Source of the DNA: Nonomuraea typhae
GTDB taxonomy: Bacteria; Actinomycetota; Actinomycetes; Streptosporangiales; Streptosporangiaceae
Direction of reading: 5' to 3'
Assembly: GCF_009760925.1 (NCBI RefSeq)
Contig: NZ_VRLV01000015.1
Location: 124,001 to 188,000 of the forward strand
Length of the DNA stretch: 64,000 bases
The notes under the pieces are model-generated. The model was not told the DNA's origin, did no database searches, and worked only from the letters and a program-made list of their open reading frames with translations. Shown here piece by piece: positions 54,720 to 63,674 of the stretch (the stretch's first letter is position 1; every line of letters begins with the position of its first letter). Position numbers and translations under genes: made by a program.

Positions 54720-55676
54720 ATGAGGCGATGGGCTGCGCTGCTGGCGGCGGTCGGACTGACCGGAGGGTGCGCGCTGGGCACCGGCGACGATCGCAGCCGG
54801 GCCGAGGAACTGGCGGCCCAGTACTTCCCCGGCCAGCTGAGCGTCCTGGGCGCGCGCAATCTGTTCCCCGAGACGACCGGCTCCGAGATCACCTTCGCGC
54901 TGACCGGTGACCCCGACGCCGTCGTACGACTGCGCGTGGACACCAAGAAGGGCCTCTGCAACGGCAAGTCGTGCGAGGTCGAGCTGCGCAGGGTCGTGGA
55001 GCAGGGCAGGCAGGCGGCGCAGACCTGGCGGCGGATCGCCGGCGCGCTGCGCGGCTGCGGCCATGAGCCCATCGGCGCCGACGAGAGGCTGGGGCAGGTC
55101 TGGGTCGAGGGCGAGCCCGCCAACGCCACGATCGGCGGGCTGATGGCCAAGCTCGGCGGCTGCCTGCCTGACCTGCCGATCACCGTGAATTTCGCCGCGC
55201 CCGCCGTCGCCGCCAAGCGGCCCAAGATCGATCCCAAGCTGCCCATGCTGCTGCAGCTGACCGGCAGCAAGACCCAGGCCGCGCTGTCGGCCAAGACCTA
55301 CCTGGCCGCCTCCTTCGCCCAGCGCGACGCCGCCACCCGCACGCGCGAGTCCTCCGCCCGGCTGGTGCGCCCCTTCGAGGAGCGCGAGAAGTTCAGGATG
55401 CGGGTCGAGGCGGCGGCCGGCGCCTGGCTGGCGGCCAACCGGCCCGGCGACACCATCGGCCGCGGGATGAGCCTGTGGCGCCTGCGGCCCGGGACCGTCG
55501 ACCGCCTCGTCGGCTTCGTCCTGTTCTGCAATGGCAAGGTCCAGGAGTGCCTGGGCACGAGCGAGAACGCCGTCTTGATGACCGTCGACCCGCAGGGCAA
55601 CCCGGTGGGCGAGATGCGGGTGGTGGAGAACGTGCGCAACGCGCAGGGAAGGCTGGAGCTACCCTACCCCGTCTAG
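54720..55676 (+). CDS. secreted lipoprotein, SCO7460-like
   Basis: 318-residue lipoprotein. MRRWAALLAAVGLTGGC is a signal peptide ending in a lipobox. The mature part has scattered Cys (LCNGKSC, RGCGHEP, LGGCLPD, LFCNGKVQEC) that may form disulfides outside the cell. The ATG at 54720 is chosen over upstream TTG and ATG codons because GGAG lies 7 bases before it and the signal peptide begins there. Resembles actinomycete lipoproteins of unknown function (SCO7460 type, moderate confidence). It overlaps the convergent SARP gene by 18 bases. Confidence 0.75.
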   Translation: MRRWAALLAAVGLTGGCALGTGDDRSRAEELAAQYFPGQLSVLGARNLFPETTGSEITFALTGDPDAVVRLRVDTKKGLCNGKSCEVELRRVVEQGRQAAQTWRRIAGALRGCGHEPIGADERLGQVWVEGEPANATIGGLMAKLGGCLPDLPITVNFAAPAVAAKRPKIDPKLPMLLQLTGSKTQAALSAKTYLAASFAQRDAATRTRESSARLVRPFEEREKFRMRVEAAAGAWLAANRPGDTIGRGMSLWRLRPGTVDRLVGFVLFCNGKVQECLGTSENAVLMTVDPQGNPVGEMRVVENVRNAQGRLELPYPV

Positions 55677-58427
55677 CAGGGCCTTCTCCTCCCGGCGCAG
55701 CCGGTCGCGGTGGTGGCGGTCGTCGGTCTCCTCGATGAGGGCGGCGGCCGTCGACAGGCAGCCGGCGGCCCTGCCGGGCTGGCCGAGGCGGCGGTAGGCG
55801 GTGGCCAGCCCGAGCAGGCAGGCGGTCTGGCGCATCTTGCTGTTCAGCGCCACGGCCCGCTCGTGGTTGCGCCGCAGGTGGTGCAGGGCGGCCTCGGCCT
55901 CGCCCATCTCCAGGTGGATCTCGCCGAGCTCGGTCCCGCTCGCCATGGCCTGGTAGTCGTCGCCGGCCTCCTCGGCCAGGCGCAGGGCCTCCACCAGCAG
56001 GTCGCGCGCCTCGGGCAGCCGCTCCAGGCCCCGGAAGGCCGATCCGGCCATGAACAGCGCGAAGCGCTCCCCCACCGCGAAGCCCTCCTGCCGGGCGATG
56101 GCCAGCTGGGTCAGCGAGTTCGTCAGGGACTCGGCGTACATCCCGCCGGTGTGCTGGGCGGCGGCGATGTTGCCCAGCGCGCGCTGCTGGCAGAAGCGGT
56201 CCTGCAGCCGGGTGGCCAGGTAGAGCTGGCGCTGGAAGTGCCACAGCGCCTCGGGGATCATGTGCCGGTTGTTGGCCGCGGCGCCCAGGTGGTTGTGGCA
56301 CTCCAGGATCAGCCGGTCATCGCCCATCCTGGTGCTGACCGCGAGGGCCAGCTCGTTGAGCTGCCACAGGGTGTCGGCGGCGCAGGAGTCGCTCTGGAAC
56401 CAGTACAGCGCGAAGGCGATGGCCACGCCCAGTGCGGCGATCTCCCCGTCGGTCTCGGTCATGGCCTGAAGCGCGGCCCCGACCAGGTTGGACTCCTCCT
56501 GCGCCAGCCACGTCGAGGCGGCCGCGCGTGAGGCGAACGGCTCGGCCGTGGCGCTGACCGGCGGGCCGACCGGCTGCACCCGGTGCGGGTCGCGCAGGGC
56601 GGTGGCGGCGCGGGCGGTGACGGCGTAGTGGCTCAGGGCGCGGATGAGGGCCGCGCGCGACTGCGGCGGGACGAGCTCGCGGGCGAACAGCCGGACCAGG
56701 TCGTGCAGGTGGTAGCTGCCCGAGCGCGCGTGCTCGGCCAGGTGCGCCGAGGCCAGCCGGGCCAGCGCCCGCTGCGCGGAGGGGACGGGCACCTCCAGCA
56801 GCGCCGCCACGACCTGCGGGGTGAACTCGGTGACGTCGAGCAGCCCCATGACGCTCAGGGCGTCGGCGGCCAGCCGGTCGCGGGCGTGCTCGCTGCCGGC
56901 CAGCGCCGCCCAGCTGCCCATCAGGCTGGTGCGCACCGCCACGTCGCCGGCCTGCAGCTCCTCCAGCCGCGACTGCTCGTCCTCGAGCTGGGCCACGTGC
57001 CGGGCGATGCTGGAGTGGGGGTCGTCCAGCAGCCGGGCGCCGGCGACCCGGATGGCCAGCGGCAGCCCGCCGCACAGCTCGGCCAGGCGGCGGCCGGCGG
57101 CGGGCTCGGCCGCGCACCGCTCCCCGCCCACGATCTTGCCCAGCATGGCCACGCCCTGCTCCGGCGAGAGCGTGGCCAGCCCGACCTGCACGCAGTCCTC
57201 GACGCAGGAGAAGGACTCCCTGCTGGTCAGCAGGACGGCGTTGCCGACGGGCACCGACAGCAGCGGGCGCACCTGGGCCGGGTCGCGGGCGTCGTCGAGC
57301 ACGATGAGCATGCGGCGGCAGTCCAGGAGGCTGTGCCACAGCGCGACGGCCTCGTCGAGGTCGAGCGGCACGTCCTTGGCCTCCACGCCGAGCGTGCGCA
57401 GGAAGCGGCCCAGCACGTCGAGCGGGCGCAGGGCCCGCATGCCGGGCGTGGCGCCGCGCAGGTTGGCGAACAGCCGGCCGTCGGGGAAGCGGTCGCCCAG
57501 CCGCCTGGCCACGTGGACGGCCAGCGCGGACTTGCCCGCCCCGGCCACGCCGGTCACGGCCACCACCGCGGCGGGCGGGCCGCCGCCGGGGGGAGCCAGC
57601 AGGGCGCAGACCCGGCCGACCTCCTCGCGGCCGACGAAGCCGAGCAGTTCCCGGGGCAGTTGCTGGGGCCGGCGCGCGTCGCGGGCGCGCTGGGCCTGCT
57701 CGAATGCCTCCCGCAGGCCGTTGCCCGGGTCCACGCCCAGCTCCTCGGCCAGATGGCGGCGGGCGTCCTCGAAGGCGAGCACCGCCTCGGCCGGGCGGCC
57801 GAGGCGGTGCAGCACGCGCACGAGCAGCTCCCACAGGCGTTCGCGCAGCGGATGGCGGCGGGCCAGCTCCTCCAGCCCGGCCAGGGCGTCGGCGGGCCGG
57901 CCCAGGTCCAGCAGCAGGCCGGCGCGGCGTTCGGCGGCGGCCAGGCGTAAGTCCTCCAGCCGCCTGCTCTCGGCCTCGGCGAACGGGCCGGGCAGACCGA
58001 GCAGCGCCGAGCCTCGCCAGAGCCCCATCGCCCGCTCCAGGCACTCCAGCGCCTCCGGCGCGGGCAGGTCGTGGGCCTCCTCCACGCGCCTGCCGAAGAT
58101 CAGGGAGTCGACGCGGGAGGCGTCGAGGTCGAGCAGGTAGCCGCCGCGCACGCCGCGCAGCACGCTCGGAGGGGTGCGCGGCGAGCGGTCCGGTTCCAGG
58201 GCGCGGCGCAGGCCCGCGACGTAGGTGTGGACGTTCTGGGTGGCGCTGCGGGGCGCGCTCTCCCCCCACACGCCGTCGATGACGGCGTCCATCGTGACCG
58301 GTTCGCCGGCGCGCGAGGCCAGCAGCGCCAGCACCGCCTGCTGACGGGCGGGCCCCAGTTCGACCTCTCGGGCGCCGTCCTGTGCCACGACCGGCCCGAG
58401 CAGCCGTATGTAGAGGCCATCGGCCAC
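55659..58427 (-). CDS. SARP-family AfsR-like regulator (BTAD-NB-ARC-TPR)
   Basis: 922-residue regulator. An OmpR-type winged HTH covers about 1-95 (LGPARQQAVLALLASRAGEPV, VHTYVAGLRRALEPD). A BTAD covers about 100-245 (LWELLVRVLHRLGRPAEAVLAFEDARRHLAEELGVDPG cut to its LGVDPG end motif). The NB-ARC ATPase at about 265-560 has Walker A VTGVAGAGKSALA and MLIVLDDA, and TPRs fill about 690-915. AfsR-type SARPs activate secondary-metabolite genes. No antibiotic cluster lies within a few kb, so the target may be distant. About 220 bases separate its start from the small membrane protein gene on the other strand. Confidence 0.92.
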   Translation of the reverse strand: MADGLYIRLLGPVVAQDGAREVELGPARQQAVLALLASRAGEPVTMDAVIDGVWGESAPRSATQNVHTYVAGLRRALEPDRSPRTPPSVLRGVRGGYLLDLDASRVDSLIFGRRVEEAHDLPAPEALECLERAMGLWRGSALLGLPGPFAEAESRRLEDLRLAAAERRAGLLLDLGRPADALAGLEELARRHPLRERLWELLVRVLHRLGRPAEAVLAFEDARRHLAEELGVDPGNGLREAFEQAQRARDARRPQQLPRELLGFVGREEVGRVCALLAPPGGGPPAAVVAVTGVAGAGKSALAVHVARRLGDRFPDGRLFANLRGATPGMRALRPLDVLGRFLRTLGVEAKDVPLDLDEAVALWHSLLDCRRMLIVLDDARDPAQVRPLLSVPVGNAVLLTSRESFSCVEDCVQVGLATLSPEQGVAMLGKIVGGERCAAEPAAGRRLAELCGGLPLAIRVAGARLLDDPHSSIARHVAQLEDEQSRLEELQAGDVAVRTSLMGSWAALAGSEHARDRLAADALSVMGLLDVTEFTPQVVAALLEVPVPSAQRALARLASAHLAEHARSGSYHLHDLVRLFARELVPPQSRAALIRALSHYAVTARAATALRDPHRVQPVGPPVSATAEPFASRAAASTWLAQEESNLVGAALQAMTETDGEIAALGVAIAFALYWFQSDSCAADTLWQLNELALAVSTRMGDDRLILECHNHLGAAANNRHMIPEALWHFQRQLYLATRLQDRFCQQRALGNIAAAQHTGGMYAESLTNSLTQLAIARQEGFAVGERFALFMAGSAFRGLERLPEARDLLVEALRLAEEAGDDYQAMASGTELGEIHLEMGEAEAALHHLRRNHERAVALNSKMRQTACLLGLATAYRRLGQPGRAAGCLSTAAALIEETDDRHHRDRLRREEKALLDGVG

Positions 58428-58646
58428 CGCAGGGCTCCTCAGGCTCAGGGGAGGGTGGAATGCCAGCCTACGTCCGCGCTGGGTCGCGGGGTGGCGAAGA
58501 TCTTACCCGCGGCCTGGACCGACGGTCACGAGAGACGACAAGATCGCGTGAGTTGTTAAAATTTGAGCCATTTGGGTTGCCATGTCCGCTTCACACTGTT
58601 AACAATCTTTCATATTGATATGCCGTCCGGAGGGAGGAGCCGGATC

Positions 58647-58769
58647 GTGATCATGGTGATCGTGCTGATCGAGATCGCCCTCGCGCTGCTCGGCGTCTGG
58701 GCGATCCAGCGGCTGACCGACTCGCGCACACCCACGCAGGAACGCCGGGAGTTCGACTACGTGCCCTGA
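58647..58769 (+). CDS. small single-pass membrane protein
   Basis: 40-residue frame starting at GTG 58647, 7 bases after a strong AGGGAGGAG box. It is one hydrophobic helix (VIMVIVLIEIALALLGVWAI) followed by a charged tail (QRLTDSRTPTQERREF). The upstream 80 bases are AT-rich. It is a convincing small gene by ribosome site and composition, though no family is recognised. It lies just before the beta-lactamase gene on the same strand, so co-transcription is possible. Confidence 0.55.
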   Translation: MIMVIVLIEIALALLGVWAIQRLTDSRTPTQERREFDYVP

Positions 58770-58844
58770 TATCGGATCCGTCATGAACCGGTGACCGATA
58801 CCACTATTGGACAGAGCCCGACGATCTCTGTTCTCATCGGGCGA

Positions 58845-59714
58845 ATGAACCTCGCTGTCACGGTGATGCTGACCTCCGCCCTGCTCAACCCCGTCACCAC
58901 CGAGCCCGCGCTCCAACGCCGGCTGCGCGCGCTCGAGGGCGCCTACGAGGGACGCATCGGCGCGGTGGCCATCGACCTGGCCACCGGCCGCACCGTCGGC
59001 TACCGCGCCGGCGAACGCTTCCCCTTCAACTCCATGTTCAAGGTCTACGCCTGCGCCGCCGTCCTCGCCAAGGCCCGCCGCAGCGACCCCGGCCTCATGG
59101 ACCGCATCGTCCGCTGGCAGCCCGGCGAGGTCATGGACAACGGACCGGAGACCAAGGAATACACCGACACCGGCATGACCCCCGCCCAGCTGTGCCGCGC
59201 CGGAATCACCAAAAGCGACGGCCTGGCCGGCAACCTGCTCCTCAAGCAGATCGGCGGACCCTCGGGACTGACCGGCTACTTCCGCTCCATCGGCGACCGC
59301 ACCAGCCGCCTGGACCGCTTCGAGCCGCACCTCACCGAATGGAAGCCCGGCGAACAACGCGACACCACCACCCCCGAGGCCGCCGCCCGCAGCTTCACCC
59401 GCATCACCACCGGCGACGCCCTCGACACCCGCGACCGCGAACGCCTGGTCGCCTGGCTGCGCGACTCCGTCACCGGCGCCGAGCGCATCAAAGCCGGCCT
59501 GCCCAAGACCTGGACGGTCGGCGACAAGACCGGCACCGGCGGCGCGAGCAACCACGGCACCGCCAACGACGTGGCCATCGCCTGGCCACCCGGCGCCACC
59601 CAGCCGATCATCATCTCCGTCCTGACCAACCGCACCGCCAACGGCCTCCCCGCCGACCAGAAGGTCATCGCCAAGACCGCCACCGCACTGGCCAAGGCCC
59701 TCGGCAAGCTCTAG
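58845..59714 (+). CDS. bla: class A beta-lactamase with SDG motif
   Basis: 289-residue serine beta-lactamase. The active-site SxxK is FNSMFK (Ser63, Lys66), the second motif is SDG (124-126) instead of SDN, the omega loop has Glu160 in FEPHLTEWKPG with Thr164 where Asn170 (Ambler) is usual, and KTG is at 228-230. The ATG at 58845 gives a leader of ordinary but weak hydrophobicity (MNLAVTVMLTSALL); a GTG at 58791 is possible. The SDG form also occurs in Mycobacterium tuberculosis BlaC. It should hydrolyse penicillins and likely cephalosporins, protecting the cell or a rival. The stop overlaps the convergent histidine-kinase gene by 4 bases. Confidence 0.9.
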   Translation: MNLAVTVMLTSALLNPVTTEPALQRRLRALEGAYEGRIGAVAIDLATGRTVGYRAGERFPFNSMFKVYACAAVLAKARRSDPGLMDRIVRWQPGEVMDNGPETKEYTDTGMTPAQLCRAGITKSDGLAGNLLLKQIGGPSGLTGYFRSIGDRTSRLDRFEPHLTEWKPGEQRDTTTPEAAARSFTRITTGDALDTRDRERLVAWLRDSVTGAERIKAGLPKTWTVGDKTGTGGASNHGTANDVAIAWPPGATQPIIISVLTNRTANGLPADQKVIAKTATALAKALGKL

Positions 59715-60895
59715 CCCCCCTCGCACGACGTCCCGGCGGCCAGCCGGAACTGCGCCCGCACCAGAAACCCGCCCTGGCGCAACGGCCCGGCACTCAGCGA
59801 GCCCTGATACAACCTCACCCGCTCCCCCATCCCGATCAGCCCGTGCCCGTCCGGCCCCGGCGGCCGCGCGCCGGGGCTGCCGGAGTTCCTGACGCTGGCC
59901 GTCAGCGTGTCAGCGGTGTACTCCAGCGTGACCCACGCCCGAGCCCCCGGCGCATGCTTGATCACATTGGTCAGCGCCTCCTGTAACACCCGGTAGACAC
60001 TCAGGCTCATGCCCGGCGACAGCTCCGGCCCCCGCCCGCGCACCTCCAGCTCCGTGCGCACCCCGGCCGCGCTCATGCGCCGCAGCAACCCCTCCAGGTC
60101 CGCAAGGCTCGGCGCCGAGGTGTACGGCTCGGCGTCGCCGTCCCGCTCGATCCGCAGCACCGACAGCAGGCGGCGCATCTCCGCCAGCGCCTCACCACTG
60201 GTGCGCGCGATGGTGTCCAGGGTGTCCAGCGCGGTGTCCGGATCACTGCGCAGCACGTAACGGCCCAGGCCCGCCTGCACCGAGACCACCGACATGTGGT
60301 GGGCGACCACGTCGTGCAGCTCACGCGCGATGCGCACCCGCTCCTCGGTGGCCGCCTGCCGGGCCGCGACCGCCTTCTCCCTGCGCAGCAGCCCGGCCAG
60401 ATCGGCCAGCTCGGCGTTGCGCAGCTTGAGCGTGCGCATCCCGGCCGCGAACAGGACCGTCCAGCTCACCACGACCAGCGAGTACCACAACGAGCCCCAG
60501 ATCTGCTTGGGCAGCATGTTGGCGTGAACCCACTCCGCCAGCACCAGCACGCCCGCCGGCAGCGCCGCCCGCCGCGAACCGTGCACGACGACGGAGTACA
60601 ACCCCAGCAACGGCCCCATCGAGTTGGCCCCGTAGTGAAAACCCAGCCGGTGGTAGACGAAGGCGGCCGCGCACGAGACCACCAGCATCGCCACCGGCAG
60701 GCGCCGCCGGAAGGTCAGCGGCATGTTGACCAGCGCGCACAGGAACAACGCCCACCCGTCCGGCGCCCGATCCAGCGGATGAGGCTCCACCAGCGGCCAC
60801 AGCCACGAACCGAACGTCAGCGCGAGCGCGACCGCCCCGTCCAGCAGAGTCGGACGGTCCCTCACAAAGGAGACAACGCTCACAAGGCGCGGCAT
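59711..60895 (-). CDS. NarL-type sensor histidine kinase
   Basis: 394-residue kinase. Five or six hydrophobic helices lie at about 15-160 with short loops, so the sensor is membrane-embedded. The DHp helix holds the phospho-accepting His in ARELHDVVAHHMSVVS (HisKA_3). The HATPase domain follows (VYRVLQEALTNVIKHAPGA, GHGLIGMGERV). It is divergent from the cognate response regulator with a 111-base gap carrying an inverted repeat. Sensing of envelope stress or an antibiotic is common for this type; proximity to the beta-lactamase is suggestive only. Confidence 0.92.
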   Translation of the reverse strand: MPRLVSVVSFVRDRPTLLDGAVALALTFGSWLWPLVEPHPLDRAPDGWALFLCALVNMPLTFRRRLPVAMLVVSCAAAFVYHRLGFHYGANSMGPLLGLYSVVVHGSRRAALPAGVLVLAEWVHANMLPKQIWGSLWYSLVVVSWTVLFAAGMRTLKLRNAELADLAGLLRREKAVAARQAATEERVRIARELHDVVAHHMSVVSVQAGLGRYVLRSDPDTALDTLDTIARTSGEALAEMRRLLSVLRIERDGDAEPYTSAPSLADLEGLLRRMSAAGVRTELEVRGRGPELSPGMSLSVYRVLQEALTNVIKHAPGARAWVTLEYTADTLTASVRNSGSPGARPPGPDGHGLIGMGERVRLYQGSLSAGPLRQGGFLVRAQFRLAAGTSCEGG

Positions 60896-60956
60896 GGGCG
60901 CATAGTAACCACCCGGCTTGAACGCACTGACCGGACATGTCAGGCTTTTTCGAAAC

Positions 60957-60978
60957 GATCACCGGCGAGACGGTGATC
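60957..60978. promoter_or_regulatory. operator-like inverted repeat between kinase and regulator
   Basis: Inverted repeat GATCACCG-N6-CGGTGATC (perfect 8-base arms), 28 bases before the response-regulator ATG. A second, shorter repeat CTGAC-N7-GTCAG lies at 60927-60943. Both are in the divergent promoter region and could be sites for the NarL-type regulator. Confidence 0.65.
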
Positions 60979-61006
60979 CCGGCGCCGACTGGCGGGTGAC
61001 ACTCCC

Positions 61007-61669
61007 ATGATCAAGGTGCTCGTCGCCGACGATCAGACCCTGATCCGCGCCGGACTCGCCGCCCTCATCCGCGCCGCCCCCGGCCTGCAGGTCGTCGCCG
61101 AAGCCGACGACGGCGAACAAGCGGTACGGCTGGCCGCCACCACCCGCCCCCACGTCATCCTCATGGACATCCGCATGCCCACCATGGACGGCATCACCGC
61201 CACCCAGCACATCCTCGCCGCCGCCGAACCCCCACCGCCCCACGTGCTCATCCTGACCACCTTCGACATCGACGCCTACGTCTACCAGGCCCTGCGCGCC
61301 GGCGCCTGCGGCTTCCTGCTCAAAGAAACCCAGCCCGAACGCCTGCTGGCAGCCATCCACACCGTCGCCGCCGGCGACAGCCTCCTGTCCCCCGGCCTCA
61401 TCCAGCGCCTCATCGAAACCTTCCAGCCCGAACCCGGCACCAGCACCCCCATCCCCGACCTCGCCCCCCTGACCAGCCGCGAAACCGAAGTCCTCACCCT
61501 CGTCGGCCGCGCCCTGTCCAACGCCGCCATCGCCACCCGCCTGCACGTCAGCGAGGCCACCGTCAAAACCCACCTCAACCGCGCCATGGCCAAACTCGGC
61601 CTGTCCAGCCGCGCCCAGACGGTCGCCTTCGCCTACGAAAGCGGCCTCGTCTCCCCCCGCCGCCCCTGA
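61007..61669 (+). CDS. NarL/LuxR-type response regulator
   Basis: 220-residue regulator. The receiver domain (about 1-120) has the acidic pair in VLVADDQTLI, the phospho-acceptor Asp in VILMDIRMPTMDG, and the switch Thr and Lys (LTTFDID, FLLKE). The LuxR HTH (about 150-210) reads LTSRETEVLTLVGRALSNA then LHVSEATVKTHLNRAM. It pairs with the divergent histidine kinase. Two inverted repeats in the promoter suggest autoregulation. Confidence 0.94.
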   Translation: MIKVLVADDQTLIRAGLAALIRAAPGLQVVAEADDGEQAVRLAATTRPHVILMDIRMPTMDGITATQHILAAAEPPPPHVLILTTFDIDAYVYQALRAGACGFLLKETQPERLLAAIHTVAAGDSLLSPGLIQRLIETFQPEPGTSTPIPDLAPLTSRETEVLTLVGRALSNAAIATRLHVSEATVKTHLNRAMAKLGLSSRAQTVAFAYESGLVSPRRP

Positions 61670-61700
61670 CCCCGCCCACCGCCGCGGCCAGAAGACGACC

Positions 61701-61895
61701 TCACCGAGGCAGCTTCACCTGCCCCACCTGACCCGCCTCGACCACCTGCGGAAGCCGCACCACCGAGGCGTCCGGACGCGCGATCGCCTCCGCCCCCGCC
61801 GGCGAGATGACCACGAGCCCGGCGGCAACCACGACCCCCGCGCCGAGAACGCACGCGGCGAACCGGCGAATCCATACACGGTTGTGCGACATCAT
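61701..61895 (-). CDS. small secreted or membrane-anchored protein
   Basis: 64-residue protein. Basic N-terminus, then a hydrophobic core (AACVLGAGVVVAAGLVVI) ending in SPAGAEA, typical of a signal peptide or N-terminal anchor; the mature part is about 25 residues with a Val/Gln-rich end. Tandem ATGs at 61895 and 61892 follow GAGGGAG 5-8 bases upstream. No family is recognised. It lies between the response-regulator stop and the MFS gene and could be a target of the two-component pair. Confidence 0.6.
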   Translation of the reverse strand: MMSHNRVWIRRFAACVLGAGVVVAAGLVVISPAGAEAIARPDASVVRLPQVVEAGQVGQVKLPR

Positions 61896-61929
61896 GAGCG
61901 CTCCCTCACCGTAGGAGAACCATCCACTC

Positions 61930-63078
61930 CTACATCGGCCGATCACCCGCCGCCGCTACCGCCATCACGAGGTACGGCACCGCCGCCAGCCCCACCAGCA
62001 CCCACGGCACCACCCACCCCGAGCCGACCCCGTACAAGGCGAACACCCCCAGCGCCACCACCTCGGACCCCAGCCCCGCCATCGACGTCACCGTGGCCCG
62101 CGCCTCGTCCCCGATCAAGTCCTGCAACCGGGCGTCCAGCACCGCCACCGCCCAAGAGAAGGCCGCGAAAGCCAGCGCCACCACCACGAACGCCGGCCAC
62201 AGCGCCACCTGCGTACCCGCCGCACCACCCCCCAGCGCCAGCGCCCCCACCCCCAGCACCACGGGCAACAGCCGCGCACCGTACCCCGCCAGCCAGCCGC
62301 CCGCCGCGATCCCCGCGATCACCAGCGCCACCAGCACCGCGACCACCGGCGCCGCCGCCCCGCCCGCCACGGCCAGGAACGGCAGATACTCATCGACCGC
62401 CGTCATCCCGGTGACCACCGACAGGATGACCAGCACCCGCCGCACGGACGGCGCCCGCCGTACCTCCGTCACCCCGGCACGCACCACCGACAGATACGAA
62501 CCCCCACCCCGATCGGCGCCACGCGACTCCGGCAGCAGCAGACCCGCGCCCGCCCCCACGACCCCGGCCGCCACACTGGCCAGCCCGATCGCCGGATAAC
62601 CGCCGGCGGCCAGCACGGGCGCGGCCACCAGGGCGGCGACCACGGCCGCCACCGAGGCCAGCGCCTCAGAACGGCCGATCACCCGCGCGTAGCCGTCGGC
62701 CCGGCCCAGGCGCCCGAGCTCCTCGTACACCAGCGCCTGCAACGTGCCCGACTGCATCGCCGACGCCGCGCCCCACAGCACGAACCCGGCGGCGAAGGCC
62801 CCGTACGACGGCACGAACGTCCACAATGCGAACCCGGCCGCGCTCAGCAGCGGCGCGAGCACCAGCAGGCGCCTGCGCGAGAACCGGTCGGCCCACACGC
62901 TGGAGGGAATCTCCAGCAGGAACCCGGCCGCCGACCAGATCGCGAACAGCGAGGAAACCTCGCCGGCGGACAGGCCGGTGGTGGTGAAGTACACCGCGTA
63001 GACCGGATAGAAGAGGACGAACTCCGCGATGAAGGAATAGGCGTAAAGCCGAGGTTCAGGTCAATGTCGCCAGCTCAT
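61930..63078 (-). pseudogene. MFS transporter gene with premature stop in codon 6
   Basis: Conserved MFS protein sequence runs from about 63060 leftwards: RLYAYSFIAEFVLFYPVYA, then TGLSAGEVSSLFAIWSAAG and motif A-like SSVWADRFSRRRLL, through 12 helices to the stop at 61930. In the same frame an ATG at 63078 starts MSWRH and is followed by TGA at 63061-63063. No other start lies between the stop and a GTG at 62994, which would delete most of the first helix. A nonsense change, for example CGA to TGA, is likely, leaving either a dead gene or a shortened product of 354 residues from 62994. Confidence 0.7.
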
Positions 63079-63185
63079 GCCGCCACGCTACTCCCTCGCT
63101 GACGGGTTTTTCGCCGGGTTTTCGGGGGTGAGAACCCGGCCGGACGCCTTTACATTGTAGATTTTTAGATTGCCGCCCAGGATAG

Positions 63186-63214
63186 TGTCGGAGTGAGCCA
63201 CCCGGCTCCGACGT
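63186..63214 (+). promoter_or_regulatory. candidate sigma-dependent promoter of DGPF/sigma operon
   Basis: TGTCGG and CGACGT are separated by 17 bases, about 50 bases before the DGPF gene. The boxes resemble the TGTCGA and CGA-type elements described for ECF42 sigma factors. The same bases form an inverted repeat, GTCGGAG-N12-CTCCGAC. Confidence 0.55.
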
Positions 63215-63263
63215 CCCCGGTGAGAGGCGCCGGAGCGGCGCCGGTCACGAAAGAGGGACGAGC

Positions 63264-63674
63264 ATGAAGTACATGATTCTGCTGTACGCCTCCCAGCAGG
63301 ACTACGACGCCATGGCGGGCAAGGGCGGCGCCACCGCCTGGACGGCCGAGGACTTCACCGCGATGACCGCGTTCATGCGGCAGTGGAACGACGAACTCCG
63401 CGAGTCCGGCGAGTTCGTCGACGCCCGCGGCCTGGCCGCCCCCGCCCACACCCGGCGCGTCGGCAGCAAGGACGGCGTCCCCTTCGTCACCGACGGCCCC
63501 TACCCCGAGACCACGGAGGTCCTGGCCGGCTACACGATCGTCGAATGCGCCGGCTTCGACCGCGCCACCGAGCTCGCCGCCCGCCTGGCCGGCTGCCCCG
63601 CCCCCGCCGGCGCGCGCGCCAGCGCCTACGCCGACGTCCGCCCCATCGTCGACGGCGCCGGCGACCTGGCCTGA
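63264..63674 (+). CDS. YCII-related DGPF-domain protein
   Basis: 136-residue protein of the YCII/DGPF family: KYMILLYASQQDYDAM at the start and the name-giving motif as TDGPYPETTEVL at about residue 73-84. Its enzymatic role is not settled. Such proteins are regularly encoded next to ECF42 sigma factors, and here the stop overlaps the sigma-factor ATG. It probably belongs to the sigma factor's autoregulated operon. An ATG at 63264 with GAGGGACGAGC upstream is the start. Confidence 0.88.
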   Translation: MKYMILLYASQQDYDAMAGKGGATAWTAEDFTAMTAFMRQWNDELRESGEFVDARGLAAPAHTRRVGSKDGVPFVTDGPYPETTEVLAGYTIVECAGFDRATELAARLAGCPAPAGARASAYADVRPIVDGAGDLA

